From the NCBI GenBank assembly GCA_030581615.1, contig JAKTTT010000011.1:395127-459126 (forward strand): a stretch of DNA of 64,000 nucleotides, in the 5' to 3' direction. A model generated the notes under the pieces. That model saw only the letters and a list, made by a program, of their open reading frames with translations. It was not told the DNA's origin and ran no database searches. Below, piece after piece: positions 42,651 to 55,740 of this stretch (position 1 is its first letter; every line of letters starts with the position of its first letter). The translations under genes and the position numbers were made by a program. This stretch comes from Alloascoidea africana (Eukaryota; Ascomycota; Alloascoideomycetes; Alloascoideales; Alloascoideaceae).

Positions 42651-44045
42651 TTAGAGATAAGTCTTAAACTGCTCGTCATTTAGCCAGCCAACTTTCTCAA
42701 AAGCCACAAACAGTTTTGAAGCTTTGTTGACATCGATTCGGCACGCCTTCTGTGCGTCTGTTCTTCGGAATGGCAGCTTGTGTCGAAGCTTTCGTACCTT
42801 CTCAGCAAACAGTCTCTTTTTGCTGTCAAGGTAGATTTCGCAAGGTAGTCTCAGGGTCGACGCCAGAAGAACCTCTGCAGGATGGAGTTTCCCGATTAGT
42901 GGGTCCTGGGACAAATCCATGGGCTGGCCCTTCCATTCTGTCTTCATGCACTTGTTGTTGCTGGGCAGAGAGGCAAGGGCGGGCGAGTAGTCTTCCAATT
43001 GTGAGAGGGCCGCGTCGTGGACCTTCGAGACGCCGCTGGCCGAGGCCGAGAAGCTTGTGTTGGAGCTGGAGCTGGAGCTGGAGCTGGAGCTGGAGCTGGA
43101 GCCGGAGCCGGAGCCGGAGGAGCTGGCGGTGGAGCCCGTGGACGAGGCCCGGGAGGAACCCGGTGCCCTCGCGGGTCGGGCGCCCGGGCCCGGGGCTCTG
43201 CGGGTGGTGAGTGATGCGTCATGCTCGCCTTCGCTGCTGGACTTGTTGGCGCTAGCCTCTCCTCGCCTGGCGTTTCTGGTCCTGACCTCGTAGGTCGAAG
43301 AAGAGACCGTGGGTCGACGGGGAGACGATCGGTGACTGCTCGAGTCGCTGGCGTAGCGTGTGTTCTTCTTGGGCGTGCTGGAAGAGCCCTTCTTGTTACT
43401 CGTGGCTGGGATTTTGACCGCTTCTTTCTCTGCGATGGCTCTGGCACGGTACTCTTCCAATATCTCCAATTGCTTCTTCTTGTATGACATTGGACGGGAC
43501 TTCAAGCCCTTCCAGGCGCTAATTACCAGTGTGACTCCTCTATAGTTCTTGAAGGGGAAGCTCGTCTCCTTGGTGCCTGTAAGTATATCCTTCTTGGGAC
43601 TATCGCAGTTGTTGCTAACAGAAACATCGTGTACTTTCTCCTCACCGGGCTTGTTGAATTTAACTGTCTTCTGTTTTTTGAAAGGCTGTTGTGTGTTCAT
43701 GGAGACCAGTATACCCGGCTTCCTTTTGTTGTTACTGTTGAGCTCTTCTACATTATTGTGGTCTTCCAAAGGCGCTTTGGTGGAGCAGCAGGCAGTATTT
43801 CTATCGTTTTTTACCTCAGACAAAGGAATTGGTGATAATTCCCCAGGCTCATAAAGTTTGTCGTTTTGATTTAGAGGAGACAAAGGTGGAGATGGAATGG
43901 ACATAATTGATGTGTTTGAGCGATGATTCGTAGGGCGATTGATCAATCGATTTGTGTGATAATTCTCTGTGTCGAAGCTGGACTGGAGTTTGCAAAGGAA
44001 AAAGTCGGCTGGCGACTCATTAATACTCGTGTGAAATAAAGCCAT
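42651..44045 (-). CDS. SWIRM-domain protein, Fun19-like
   Basis: Probable chromatin-associated protein related to S. cerevisiae Fun19 and fission yeast Laf1/Laf2 (Clr6/Rpd3L-associated). The 464-residue frame starts MALFHTSINE; an alternative start at 43904 (MSIPSPPLSPLNQ) fits the family well because a PSPPLSPL motif near the N-terminus is common there. Residues 165-200 contain YRGVTLVISAWKG and SYKKKQLEILEEYRARA, another conserved block. A poly-Ser tract follows (from the hexamer repeat at 43062-43100). The C-terminal 95 residues are the SWIRM domain: GQPMDLSQDPLIGKLHPAEVL, LRLPCEIYL and KVGWLNDEQF. No catalytic domain is attached. It is transcribed away from the 13.7-kb gene desert. Confidence 0.83.
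   Translation of the reverse strand: MALFHTSINESPADFFLCKLQSSFDTENYHTNRLINRPTNHRSNTSIMSIPSPPLSPLNQNDKLYEPGELSPIPLSEVKNDRNTACCSTKAPLEDHNNVEELNSNNKRKPGILVSMNTQQPFKKQKTVKFNKPGEEKVHDVSVSNNCDSPKKDILTGTKETSFPFKNYRGVTLVISAWKGLKSRPMSYKKKQLEILEEYRARAIAEKEAVKIPATSNKKGSSSTPKKNTRYASDSSSHRSSPRRPTVSSSTYEVRTRNARRGEASANKSSSEGEHDASLTTRRAPGPGARPARAPGSSRASSTGSTASSSGSGSGSSSSSSSSSSSSSNTSFSASASGVSKVHDAALSQLEDYSPALASLPSNNKCMKTEWKGQPMDLSQDPLIGKLHPAEVLLASTLRLPCEIYLDSKKRLFAEKVRKLRHKLPFRRTDAQKACRIDVNKASKLFVAFEKVGWLNDEQFKTYL
43062..43100. repeat. (GAGCTG)n hexamer repeat inside SWIRM gene
   Basis: Six or more near-perfect hexamers that encode part of the poly-Ser tract in the minus-strand gene. They generate long false frames on the plus strand. 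Confidence 0.85.
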
Positions 44046-44303
44046 GATGATGATGATGATGATTGTATGTGTGTCCCTTTTGTTCTTGTTAAGTTAATGC
44101 TCTTGTGCTTTCCTAATTAGTATGTTTGAGAAGAATAGGCTATGAGCTTGGTGTGCTCTAATTGCTCTTGTGAAAGAGATTCTTTGATTGTTGATTAAGC
44201 GAACAATCTTAAAAACAGAAATAGGAAGGTATACGTGAGAACAAAAGGAAAGAAGAGTAGGATGTGTGAGCTTATATAAATGATACCGGTTGGGGCAGCT
44301 ATC

Positions 44304-44328
44304 AAAAAAAAAAAAAAAAAAAAAAAAA
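44304..44328 (+). repeat. A25 homopolymer tract
   Basis: 25 consecutive A about 260 bp upstream of the SWIRM gene ATG (T-tract on its coding strand). Poly(dA:dT) tracts commonly exclude nucleosomes in yeast promoters. Confidence 0.9.
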
Positions 44329-47300
44329 TTCTGTTTCCAAAAACTTTCTTTTTTAAGTTGCATCACTTTTCAAACTGTGTTCTTTTATTATAATCGACCC
44401 TTTAATGTTCACATGTTGCATGTACGCAACAAAACGCATTTCACTTCGTGCAGATCTGCGGTGGAAATTGCGTTTCCCAGTGCGCATTTTCAGAAACAGA
44501 AAATGCGTGTGCGTGCCATGCAACTGCGCAGCGCTGTGTGGCCTCATGAAACAACGAGATAAGAAAAAGGCCCAAACTGGCATCTCTCGCTCTCTTCTTT
44601 TCCCCGTGGTGTCTGCCGCGGTCAATTCCAGTCATTGGGCCCGAAAACTGGCGGGTACAGGCGCCAGGGCCCATCTGGATTAACGACTACGGGACTGGAA
44701 GGTGGGAAGGGGTAAAGTTAGGGGGGAAGGATCCCCAGGAGCGGAAACGGAAAGGGAAAGCAAAATGGGGAAACTCGAGGCACCAGTCATGCCTTACTCT
44801 CAAGTGTCTGTTGTTTCCTATCCTTTCCTGCCCTTCACGCCCCATATATCCTTTCCAATCAGCATTGGACAAGCGAGGCAAGTCCCTGCCTGCTTCCTGC
44901 CTCACCAACTACTGGTCTGCCTTATCGGGACGGTTTCTACCAACTAGGCCACCTAACCGAGCCGTCTGGGCCCTGGCGGGCAGGGGGACGAAAGCACTGT
45001 GCTTGGTGGTATATATATGTGTCTACGCAGTGGTACACTGCCGAAAGGCTAATGTTGGTTGATGATGGACTTACCTTACCTTAATTAATATCTTTTCCCA
45101 TCGTCACCATCTATCCCCCATCGGCTGCCAACTTGCGCGCCATCTGGAGACTTGGCAAAAATTATCGCGAAAGAAGGGGGGAGGAGGTTCAAAAAAGTTC
45201 AATGCTTGTATTATTCAGCATATCCATGGCTTTCGTTTTAGCTTTCCTCGGATTTCAAATCTACTTTATTAATAGAAGGGGGAAAGAAAAAAAAAAGTGT
45301 CTCTGTTTGATGACATGACAGGACAATCACTTTATTCTACTCCACTAGGTCAATCTCACTCTGTATGAGCTCAATTCCAGTTTCAATTCCTCTATTCCAA
45401 ACCCGAAAGAAAGGGACGAAACATGTAGAGAATCTGGATCGTAAAACCGAAAAAATTTGAAATGGACCAATTGTAATTGGCAGGCTACTTAAGGGGTGAA
45501 AAACTCCCCATGAGCTACGTTACAGAGGGCGGCCCAGACGGCGGAGAAGCACGCCAGCGCTAAGGGCTCCCAGCCCAATCCAGTCCAGTCCTGGGAGAAA
45601 GACACCGGAAGAACGGCATGTCTCTCTGCGACACACTGCGAGGTCGCACACTCCCAACTAACGGTACAGGAGCACTCCACAGTGCATTTCATCGGTGTTC
45701 GCCCTGCTGTATTTCTGTGTCTTTTCAAGTCCCTGTATATGTGAACACATGGTACAGGGAGAGAAGTAATGGTGCTTGCGTGTCTGAAGATGAATGTTTG
45801 ATGGGCGTTGCTTGTTGGCTAGGCGTTTCAGAGTGAGAGCATTCATACTATGTGACCAAACCCACAAAACAAAAGGCTTCCCTTTAATCAAGACTCTACG
45901 GTGCTCACAAAATTTTGTTCCGGAATTCTTAAATCATTAATCATGGTAGCCTGCCTTGTTGCTGTGGCTCTTGCTCTGGACCCAATTGATTAGAAAATGG
46001 GAAAACATGGTAGGTCACCAGCGGAATTCCTCAATCTTCTCCACATTTTCATGACGAGACGGCGAGCGTGCTCTGATAGAATGGACAAAAATTACTGCGG
46101 CTCTCCTAGATGCCAGGCTTTACAGGCCAACAGCATTATCAGCTGGAAAATTGTATAGATAGTTTACTCTCATCTAGTTATTAACTCATCACGTAACGCC
46201 AAGAAGCCTTTTTTTTTGTTGTAGTTACTTCATCGTCATCCCGGGATGCCAAAATGGTTCATCTTTGTTCTCTAAAGCTCTTACATGTATAATGTCAATG
46301 CTCTACCTATTCGATTCAGGCGTCGCAAGCATCCACCATAAGGAATTGAAACCGTAGCCAAAGACCAATAGTTCAGATTATGGTCGTCGATATGAGCGGC
46401 CCAATTTTATTGTTTCTGACCAACCCTGTTTTTGCAGTATAATAATATCATGGAAACAAATAAAAACCGACAACAATTCTAAACCACCCAAAAAGAATCC
46501 TTTTGTGTTTACTTGTCCATTTATTTCCAATGGTGTTCTCTATTCAGAGTAAAGCTACAATCACTACGTTACTAATGTTGCGGTATTATAGCCACAAAAG
46601 CACATTCAAGAGTTGGGTCTTTGGACTGGTTATTAAAAATTGGGAAATTAGTCCACGGCTTAAAAATTTGCCCGTCTCTCTACCAGATCCCAAGTTGGTT
46701 GTTTCCCATTAAGCCCGCTTTGCGACTTTTGGCTGATTCTTACATTTGCCATCCATGATCGCAAGAATAATCATAATCATCAAAGCTTTGAAGAAAATGC
46801 TTTTTTTGGGGGGTTTTCTCCAACCCAATGGGTTTCAACACAGAAACCAACTCAGCGGCTCTTGGTGATAAACAATTGATTCAATAATACAGCATGTTTC
46901 ACATTTTGAGATCCTATGAAAGACATTGGGGGAAAATTACACAGTATAATTAACGTCGTTACATATCAGCCTTATTTAATTGGTCACTGAGCGAAAAGGA
47001 GAGAAGCCCTTTTAGTTGGTTGAATGTTGGCCCGCTTTTCATTCATGCCCATTCTTAACTTACAAGGGTGATGACGCTTTTTCATACTCATCAATTGAGC
47101 CGACAGGTAGCTAGTCATTGTAAGGGAAAAAACCCCCAGGATTAGGACAACCAAACACGCCAATCGTGCCGGATATATGCCGACTTGTGACTCTATGTGC
47201 TTGCTTACCAATTAAGCAAGAAATTTGTGCAAATGGGAAAAGTGAAAAAGAAAGATGCAGGGAAGAAGAATAGAATAGAATAATTGCATCGGATGCGTGG

Positions 47301-48204
47301 GATTTTTCGTGAGCGCTTGAAGGTTTTACAATGCTGAATGAATGTCTTTTCACAAACAGAATGTACAATAAACAAATCCTTCTAGCCTAGAGAACAATGC
47401 AAAAGGTGAATGATCGTCTAACCTGGCCTGGCCAGGACTGACAAGAACGAAGATTCTAGGCCAGGGGCAATTGACGTTTCATGAATCATTTAGTTCATCC
47501 ACAATTGGCCCTACAAACCAATTGTCAACAAAACAGCGTCGACTATGAGGGAGGGAATTACTAAACATCCGCGCGGGTCTTCGATTTATTTCCTACATAA
47601 CGGAAGAGAACGCATAGAAACATTTTCAACTGTTGAATGTGAAAATCCATTCTACTATCTAAAAGCCAAAGATATGGTTACACCCAAGAATCGAGAATCT
47701 TTCCCTGATACTATTCTTCCAATTGAATTCCGCCACGATAAGGGCGGTGATTAGACTCCCCTGTCAATAGGTTCTCATGTCTTGGCACACTATAATTTTT
47801 ACATTTTTCTGTTACTTGATTTTAGAAACCTCAAAAAAGAGGATCTAAAAATCCGGGGAATGAGGCCTTATCCTTATCCGCCTTCATGTTTCAACAACAG
47901 GCTCATAATGTAAATGTAGGCACAATTGGAGGAAGTGACGCCATGTGCTGCAGTTGAGTCTGCGGAATGGGATGGGACCGAAAAGAAAAAGAAGGGCATT
48001 TGAGTTAAAGGCACCAGCTCTATTCTCGGGCTACTACGCTTTTCAGTTTTTGATGTTGTGATCCCACTATAATATGGTCTACTTTTGTATGCAGAATATA
48101 TGGATCCCACAAGCAGACCAAAGTCTAATTTAGGCGGAGAAAGACACACTCTTTCGGTATCAACATGTGAATTGAAAAGTTGGTCATTGATGCTATCCCT
48201 AGTT

Positions 48205-48233
48205 AGAACTAGAACTAGAACTAGAACTAGAAC
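48205..48233 (+). repeat. (AGAACT)n hexamer repeat
   Basis: Four full units plus five bases, perfect, in the gene desert. Confidence 0.95.
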
Positions 48234-48781
48234 AGGAATTCGGAATGGACACGGACCACGAAGAAAAAAAAAAGAAAGTTCGAGCTCTGTAAAGCTTTTC
48301 AACTGTGATAATCATGAACGGGAAAGGCGCTAAATGGGATGAGAAAACCGTCAAGCATAGTTCTGGATCTTAGTTCCAGTAACGAAAATAAAAACACGAC
48401 TTGTTTTATATGCTAGCCTGGGCATTTTAGTTAACTATACTATATTGTGCAGCGGTTTCTCAAATGTTATAACGGGAAGCTAAATCGGCCAACTGAAACT
48501 GCCTGCCTTTCGCTATGCCAGCAGGATCTTGGCCAAAAGAAAGCACTGTGAACCTTTAGCCAAGTCAAGTCCACCAAAATGGGTAATTGCTCGCTTTGCC
48601 ATTGTCCCTGGTTACACTTGTATGAACAAAACACAACCAACGCTAGTGACTTGAAAACTTCTCGACCCTTTTGCACCAGATGTCAGAGGAAACTTGAAAC
48701 GCCTGCTCAGGGCGGAAAAGGGCAGTTATCGCAAGGGGAGCTTTTACCCAAAAGGTCCAGTCTGCGACATATTCGCACATG

Positions 48782-48895
48782 ACGCATATTTTTGGTTCGT
48801 ACGCATATTTGACCACTGACTTCTGTGCAGCTGGGGTCTTCCTTTCACCCTTTTACTGCAGGACGAATCCTTGTATGGACACAACACGCATATTT
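48782..48895 (+). promoter_or_regulatory. Cluster of three ACGCATATTT motifs
   Basis: Copies at 48782-48791, 48801-48810 and 48886-48895; a fourth lies at 52707-52716. TATATATG follows at 48968 and a 43-codon frame starts at 48990. The TATA is too close to that ATG for a normal yeast leader, so a promoter of a non-coding or later-starting transcript is more likely. No factor was recognised. Confidence 0.3.
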
Positions 48896-51800
48896 GTGTG
48901 TGTCGATAATACAAAATGTGATAGGTCGCGTGGGTAGTACAAAGCCAAAACCCTATAGATTGGGGCCTATATATGCAAAAGGCATTTCGATGAGTCAGAC
49001 TCACGAGCTTGTGCCGTCAGTGTCGGTCCCAGGGCCAATTCTGACAAACCCAGTAACGGCAGCGATGGGATTGGCTATGGGAGAGTGGGTTAGTACCCGG
49101 AGTCTGATCACAAATCTTTAAAGCTGGCTCATTCTGTGCGACTCCTGGTTAGGAGATATTAGTAGAATTTCAATGAATTTTTACAGGCATTGGCGAGTGC
49201 TACTAAACAATGATAGTGACGTCTATGGAAATTCAAAAGGTATTGTGTGAAATGCCTACATGACTGCTGGTCCCTAGCGATAGTGTCTAGATCCATCTAT
49301 CGAAAAGCAATTTTCCCCCCATTTGACGCTTCGTTGCTGGTAACCTTCTCGCAATTGAATGGGTCAAAAGGCATTGCATGCTCTTAAGCTTTTAATGTAA
49401 GTGGGGAAAAAAAGGGTAAACAAAAAAAAGGGAGACTTGCCCATTTATCATGAAGATCAGATGTTTAGAGCATTGGAATTTGCCAACTGTCGGACTGCGT
49501 CATTTCGATCAGGCTGTTCCCAACCCCCCGATTTCAAAAATTTGCGCTTCACTTCCCTCGCCTGTGCAAGCCATCTACTAGATGAAAGCTACTGCTAGTT
49601 GTAAAATCTTTTTTTAATTGTAATGGAACTACTAGCGCAGAAGGTGTGGAAACCAATTGCGATTGCAATTGCACTCATATTTTCTGCCACTGTCATATTA
49701 ATTTTGCACAAATGTGTGTGTGATCATCATCATTTCCTCAAGGAACAATACGGATCAATGCGGGTGACCACGACTAGCGTCCTCAAACCAACAATTCACC
49801 AACTAACCTAACTCACTGCCATACTATTCCCATTGAACAAGACCTTGCAATTGCCTCCTCAGTTTGTATTTTTTGAACTTGTAAATATAGGTCTCAACAA
49901 ATCAAGGCCTGGAAATGAGAGGTTATTGGCCAATTAATTGTTGGCACCAACTCAAACGTCATAATGACGATGATGGCAGTGATGACAGTGATCTAAACAA
50001 ATTAGAAAATAAGCTAAACAAAAAGTTATTTGCACAATCAAGCGGTACTAAAAGTGAATGCTTGTCTCATCGTGTGCAAAAGAAATCCATAGTTTTCCTC
50101 TACTAGTTATCTGTTGTATGCTATCATAGGACTATCAATCGCTAAACTACTGGTAGAATTCAACTCCTTCAAGACTCAGGTTGCCAAAAGCACGAGAGAT
50201 CGACAAAGCATGTGTAGAGCGGCTTCTTTCATTTAGAACAGGGTGAGGATCCTTATCAGGAGAAATCGTATATAGGTGTTTAGAAAGCGATCATAATTGC
50301 GGTTAATTAGATGGGGAAAAAACTTTTTTTCCCGCTGAAAATTGGCTTCGGTTGCCCTACGCATGAACATGTGAATTGGTATTGGTATGACCATGAGAAA
50401 ACAACAGAAAAATGTGTGGAAGTTCGATAAAAAAAAGTGTATACAGTACACACACGGCTATACTTGCATCTTTCTTCCCACTAAGAAGCTTCCACGGTGA
50501 CTAAATAATACTATATTTCCCGTGCTTATACGAGCAGAAGAAGTTAGCTGTGTCGCATATGTTTCGAAGAAATGCCCAGCACAACTGCAAAAGCGAGAGG
50601 GGTTGGGTTCTATATTAAAAGGGTGGCCTAGCATTGCACAGCTTGTTTTTTTTTTTCAAAAGTTTACTTGCAGTGGCGCGTAAAATGATGAAAGTCTTCG
50701 TGGCTGGAATACTCGCTTCAATTGATCCTCCTAATCCCGCTGTGCTCTGTACCCAAAAAAGATCCTTTAGCCTTTGCAATGCTAGCCTCACCATATTTGT
50801 TTGGAGGCAACAACCACCGGATTTTCATCCGCTACAGGGCGTGTGACTCCTTTTAATCTTTTAATTGTAAAAGCATTTCCCCTGATCTGATCCTGATCGG
50901 CTAAAGGTTGTCAAATCAATCAATGTATCAGGTCATTTTGGAGCGAGAGCATGGCATATTCTCACAGTTGATATATTATAGGGTTCAGTAAGAAGGTTTT
51001 TCTGCTTAATTGGCTGAACTGAAATGTTTGCACCGATCACGTTCTTTCTCACATAATGTGTGCCGGCACCGCTGTGCTTGTACGCCATCCGAGGACTCAT
51101 TTTTTTTTCTTGACAAGCAGGTTCAATCAGAAGTGATTCGAAGGTATTGAACTGGAGATTTTGATTACAGACCAGTTGGTTCGTTCAAAGGCGCCTGGCC
51201 TACGCCTAAGAACCGAGATCTGAGTCCCTGAGCTCAATCTTTTTTTGATCATGAGATTTAGCCTTACAATCGGTTTATGTAATCATAATGAATGCCGATT
51301 CGGAAATGCAAAAGCATACGCCCAGCGCCAGAATCAGTTTTTATACTATATACACACTCCTTCTCAAACTGGACTATACAATGTAAGCTGCCTTCCAGCC
51401 GAGAAAGTGCCACATCCTTTGAAATTATCAACTGACCTTGTACTTGAGTTGGGGCCAGATTTATGCCCCTGGATAGTGAAAACTATAGATTACACATCTC
51501 AATTTGGCTTTTGAATATAAATCAAAACCTTTTTTGGCAGTAACACCATGAAGACATCTCTCTCTCAATGTGAAGTCAAAGTTGCCTCCTCATAAATAGT
51601 GCTGTCTACGTAGAAGACATAGTTATTGAGGATTCCCAAATAAGAAACCATAGATGATAGTCTCAATATTTTGTGCTAACTGAATCCTTGTTAGAAGCGA
51701 TAAAACAAGACAATTCTTGGTTACATCTACCCGAATGCCCATTTGTTGAGTAGCTGAGTATCCAATTGGTAAATCAGTTACCGAGCTGGGATAGTATGTC

Positions 51801-54800
51801 ACAAATTTTTGAAGCTGGTCAAACAGTCCAATGGTACGCTTTATGCCTAGAATAAGTACACCTAGATAGCCGTACAGTAATCCGAACAAGACCATTGGGT
51901 ACACAACTAATGACTATAGTTCTAGAACCGAACCGATCTAAATCTGAAATAAGTATCAGGTTCAAACCATTTCAAATCCGCCAGCAGAAATCTGGCAGTT
52001 GGTTTGATGTGAGATTTCTTGTTTCATTCTCACTTTCCATTTCAAATTCAACGTCAAGGGTCTGCCTTGAGTCGGTTGACAAAGCAGATAGGAATCACAT
52101 CTATCAAAATCCACAATCGCTTCGAGAACAAGTTCAATCGGTATAGCAGAAACAATGCAAAATGTTGTAAAGATCTGAGTGATGAGATCATGTGATCCGA
52201 TCTTGCCTTCAGTATACTTAAAGCTGAATAGTGGCACTTTCTAGATCTATCCAACTTCACTTACGACGTGCCTTCTAATAGCAATTTCTATTTGAAGGAA
52301 ACATAAAACCATGAAGCTGAGCATGGGACGTGTATCACCATCATCGTTGCTTGCTTGGCTGTCCTTTTTCCCTCCTTTTCTTCGTATGCATAGCAAGACC
52401 ATCACTTGCTTGCGATTCAAATTGCACATGCAGCAGGTTGACACGTTTCCAACATCAGACAGTAGAAAAAGCGGAAAATGATGAGGAAAAGAATCTGATA
52501 GGGACATGGCTTTAGCATTTCTGGCGCTCTTTTCATTTTTTCTTTACACAAAACTCGAGATGCCCTGTTGTTTAGTGTGACGCTTGAACTTTAAACTTTT
52601 GGTCTGTTCATGCATTTCACATGCGCTCGAGAATAGGTCACAATGTCTTTGTACCTGCTTTTGAGTAGAAAACTCAGCCATAAAGTCTCACAAATGTATA
52701 ATTAGCACGCATATTTGGTGTCACAAACATGTGTATTTGGATGACCTGTTGATGGTGGTGGGAAAAAACACTGCCTATGGCTATCTTCAGCTACTGATTA
52801 TTCTGAGCGAAGCCTAAGAGAGGCAGTACGTTTGTCTATTTATATCTTGAACCCTGCCTTCTCCTATGACTTTTGGCGAGCCAAAACGCAAAACTATATC
52901 TCTACAAGTCATCTTTGTAAAATAGCCCTGTTATTTGTATCCTTACGCAAATGTCTTACCTTTGACCAACAGTCATCTATCTACAGGTTGACTAGGGGGT
53001 TTCTATGGAGGAATACCTAGATTTCTCTATAGCGTGACGGCTCTCATATTTTTCATTATCATATGATACATAGACACGAATACTCTAATGTCAACATAGC
53101 TTTTAAAGGCGTAAAGATTTGACTATAATGATCCTAAATAAGAGAGAAGAGAAGCTAACATCTCTGCTCGGTACCTCTTCGATATCTCGGAAGATTATTA
53201 TGCTATTGGTCGGAAAAACTCTGGTGCGCACAAACACCTGAAGTTTATTTTGACATGTCTCCTCCTTAACCAGAAAATCAGTGGGCTTCTAAAAAGGACA
53301 AGAACCTAGTAAAACTAGATAAAGCCTATGACGTTCTTCTTACTTCATAGGGAGTTACAACGCAAAATTGAAGCCTGCATTTACAACAGTACTTTACGAT
53401 TTATGTCGAAAATCAGCCAACATTCAACCAGCACACACCATTTCGCTATGACGCAGACCATAGACAGGATAAAGAAGAGGAAGGAAAAAGGTGTAGAGCT
53501 TCACAAGTAGGTTAACGACGGAAACTTGTACAAGCATCGCGCTATTAAGCTTTCGAAATACTTTTCTGTTTTCTTTTCATTTGGATGGATGAGCAGGGAT
53601 TTGTTCCGATGAATTAGATTTTTTTGGCTCGTATCTTCTCCACCCTTTGTTGTTTTTGAAAAATTTTACGAAACCCGTCTCATGAGCGCCTACGCAATGA
53701 TCAAGGCATGGTTATAGCTTCGCGCCAATTTTCCTTCAGTTTTTGAAATCTTTAGTTTTACGGGCAATCTTGACTGTCTATACTAATATACCTGAGACTT
53801 GGAAGATTACTAATCTTTCACAATAGACACAGTATACAATACTAACAACCTTGAGCTTTTGGACCATGTCTACCCCAAGATCTATCATGCTCAGAGAAAA
53901 AGAGTTTTCCCTCTTCACCACTGCACCGCTGTCCTCATCCCTCCATACACGTTATTCAAAACGTTCTCCATCCTTTACATGGGCTCTTTCAAAATCAGAG
54001 GTGAAAGCTTAAACCAGCGTCCACTACGTTTTCCGGGGTGTATCGTGTGTGTGCTTCAGTTCATACGGAAATGAAGTTGAACATTTTTGCCTTCTCCTTT
54101 ACATACTGGTGGCTTGATTTAACAACAACAATGAGATAAATGGGCAGTTTAAAGTATTTCCATGCTTGCTGTAGAGCCATTCCTTGCCATTGATGTGGGG
54201 TTCGATCATGCTACAACAATATTGAAAGGCAAGCTCACCAGCCACTCCAAAGACACAAGCGCAGTTGATGTTTCAGGGGCTTTATGACACAGTACTGGGG
54301 AGGCTTCTATTTATGTAATGTTTAACTTTATTTCTGGTTTTATATTAGCATTCACTTTCAGCGCGGCTTCGTTACACCTATAGTCAATTGGAGTGTTTAC
54401 TTTGATATTTACAAAATTTTGGGCGAAGCTTTTTCATTCCCAAATTGCTCGATCTAAATCTCCCCAATTGAAAGCATTGTTTGATTTGTTTTTCCCCTTT
54501 CTTTAAGCCCCAATCTAACTTATACTAGTTTACCTATAAGCTTACCTTGCAATCATATGCACAAGTAAATGTTAAGCACACTAAAATCTTACTACAGTAT
54601 GCACACAATGTACAGTTTATGCCGTGCTATACTCATAAAAACAATGAAAATGGATTATACATCTACGGGGTTATCCGCCTTGTACCGAAGTAACCATATA
54701 AATGGGGAGACAGACGAGAGCCAAAAGTCAAAGACTGAAGTATGAAACAAAAACGGTTATTTGACTATCAATACTAAAAGGATAGAATTTCAATTGGCCT

Positions 54801-54992
54801 CAACAGGTGGGAATGGCACGTGAGAAAAACGCCATTACCATTAGCTTTGCAAATGTGCGACAACCGCAAATTCTGGCAAGCACTGGCTTGACCAAATTGG
54901 ATGATCCGACCCTGTCAGAAATCTGCAATCAATGAAAGATCAAGGCACTAATATGATGACCGTGTATAGATAGAGAAACTCTAAACAAAAGT

Positions 54993-55412
54993 TTATTGGC
55001 AGGTCTCGGCCATTACCAAATATTTTCTCATTAATGAAACCACAATAGTTCCAACCACAGTTTCCAATTCTTGGTTTATAGCTTGAAAAGCTGAAAAGTT
55101 GATCCAGCTGATATATTGGCATACCCTCCTTCGAGATTTAATCAATTGACGTTCTCTTCTCATTAGCCAACCGGAAACATCACTTGACAAGACGCAGGGT
55201 ATATGGGTCAAAAAAACTATATTCTCATCATCCACTAAACCAGGGACTGTGGTTTGAGGTCTAGATAAACTTTGGCGTTTCATTGTATATTTTTTTTTAC
55301 GCTCTGCACATACGCTTTTCCAATCAATTGGTATACGGGAATTGGAATAGTTACTAGTTTCAGTGTGAAATTTTTGTTGGAAAGCCATCACCCGGCTAGC
55401 TAGCTCACTCAT
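54993..55412 (-). CDS. Hypothetical protein, 139 residues (orphan)
   Basis: Longest ATG-initiated frame in the gene desert. The peptide is basic (pieces such as ERKKKYTMKRQSLSRP and MRRERQLIKSRRR) and ends TCQ. No domain, signal peptide or membrane segment was recognised, and no homologue comes to mind. Composition is protein-like, but chance cannot be excluded in a 13.7-kb search space. It could be an orphan gene, an exon, or an eroded coding sequence. Confidence 0.3.
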   Translation of the reverse strand: MSELASRVMAFQQKFHTETSNYSNSRIPIDWKSVCAERKKKYTMKRQSLSRPQTTVPGLVDDENIVFLTHIPCVLSSDVSGWLMRRERQLIKSRRRVCQYISWINFSAFQAINQELETVVGTIVVSLMRKYLVMAETCQ

Positions 55413-55740
55413 AGTATTAATTGGGTATTTTTTTTTTGGATATAGAGATGCAGAAAGTCAGAAATAGATAAAAGCCTAGGTTCGGCACAATCACACAGTT
55501 TTTGATCCGGTGCTATTATCGTCATTTTTTGTGTGTGAACAGATTCTAGAGGTTAGGATTAGCCAATAAGCGACAGATGAATGATCAGAGACAAAAGCTT
55601 CAGAAGTGAAAATTTTAAAATAACCAGTGGTTAGAGTTTGACGGTTCGCTCAGACTCTATCATTGGCTGATGGGTATATTGCCCGTTGAAAAAAAAAAAA
55701 CGGAGCCTCAATTCAACGGTCGCAATTATGCGCGAAAATT

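Noticed and set aside
45064-45080. ACTTACCTTACCT resembling the 5' end of U1 snRNA
   Set aside because: No following U1 stem-loop, Sm site or conserved spacing is visible.
48579-48782. Small plus-strand frame with paired CxxC motifs that looks like a zinc ribbon
   Set aside because: Cys spacing is irregular, there is no family match, and the frame runs into the repeated ACGCATATTT region.
48980-49085. Minus-strand exon-like segment with TACTAACCC branch, acceptor CCCATAG and donor GTGAGT
   Set aside because: No partner exons with matching signals and no recognisable peptide; taken as chance matches, which shows that single-exon signal matches are weak evidence.
54200-54220. GGGTTCGATCATG resembling a tRNA B box (also similar strings near 2637 and 38580)
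   Set aside because: The B-box consensus is incomplete, and no A box, acceptor stem or cloverleaf could be built. No tRNA is called in the window.
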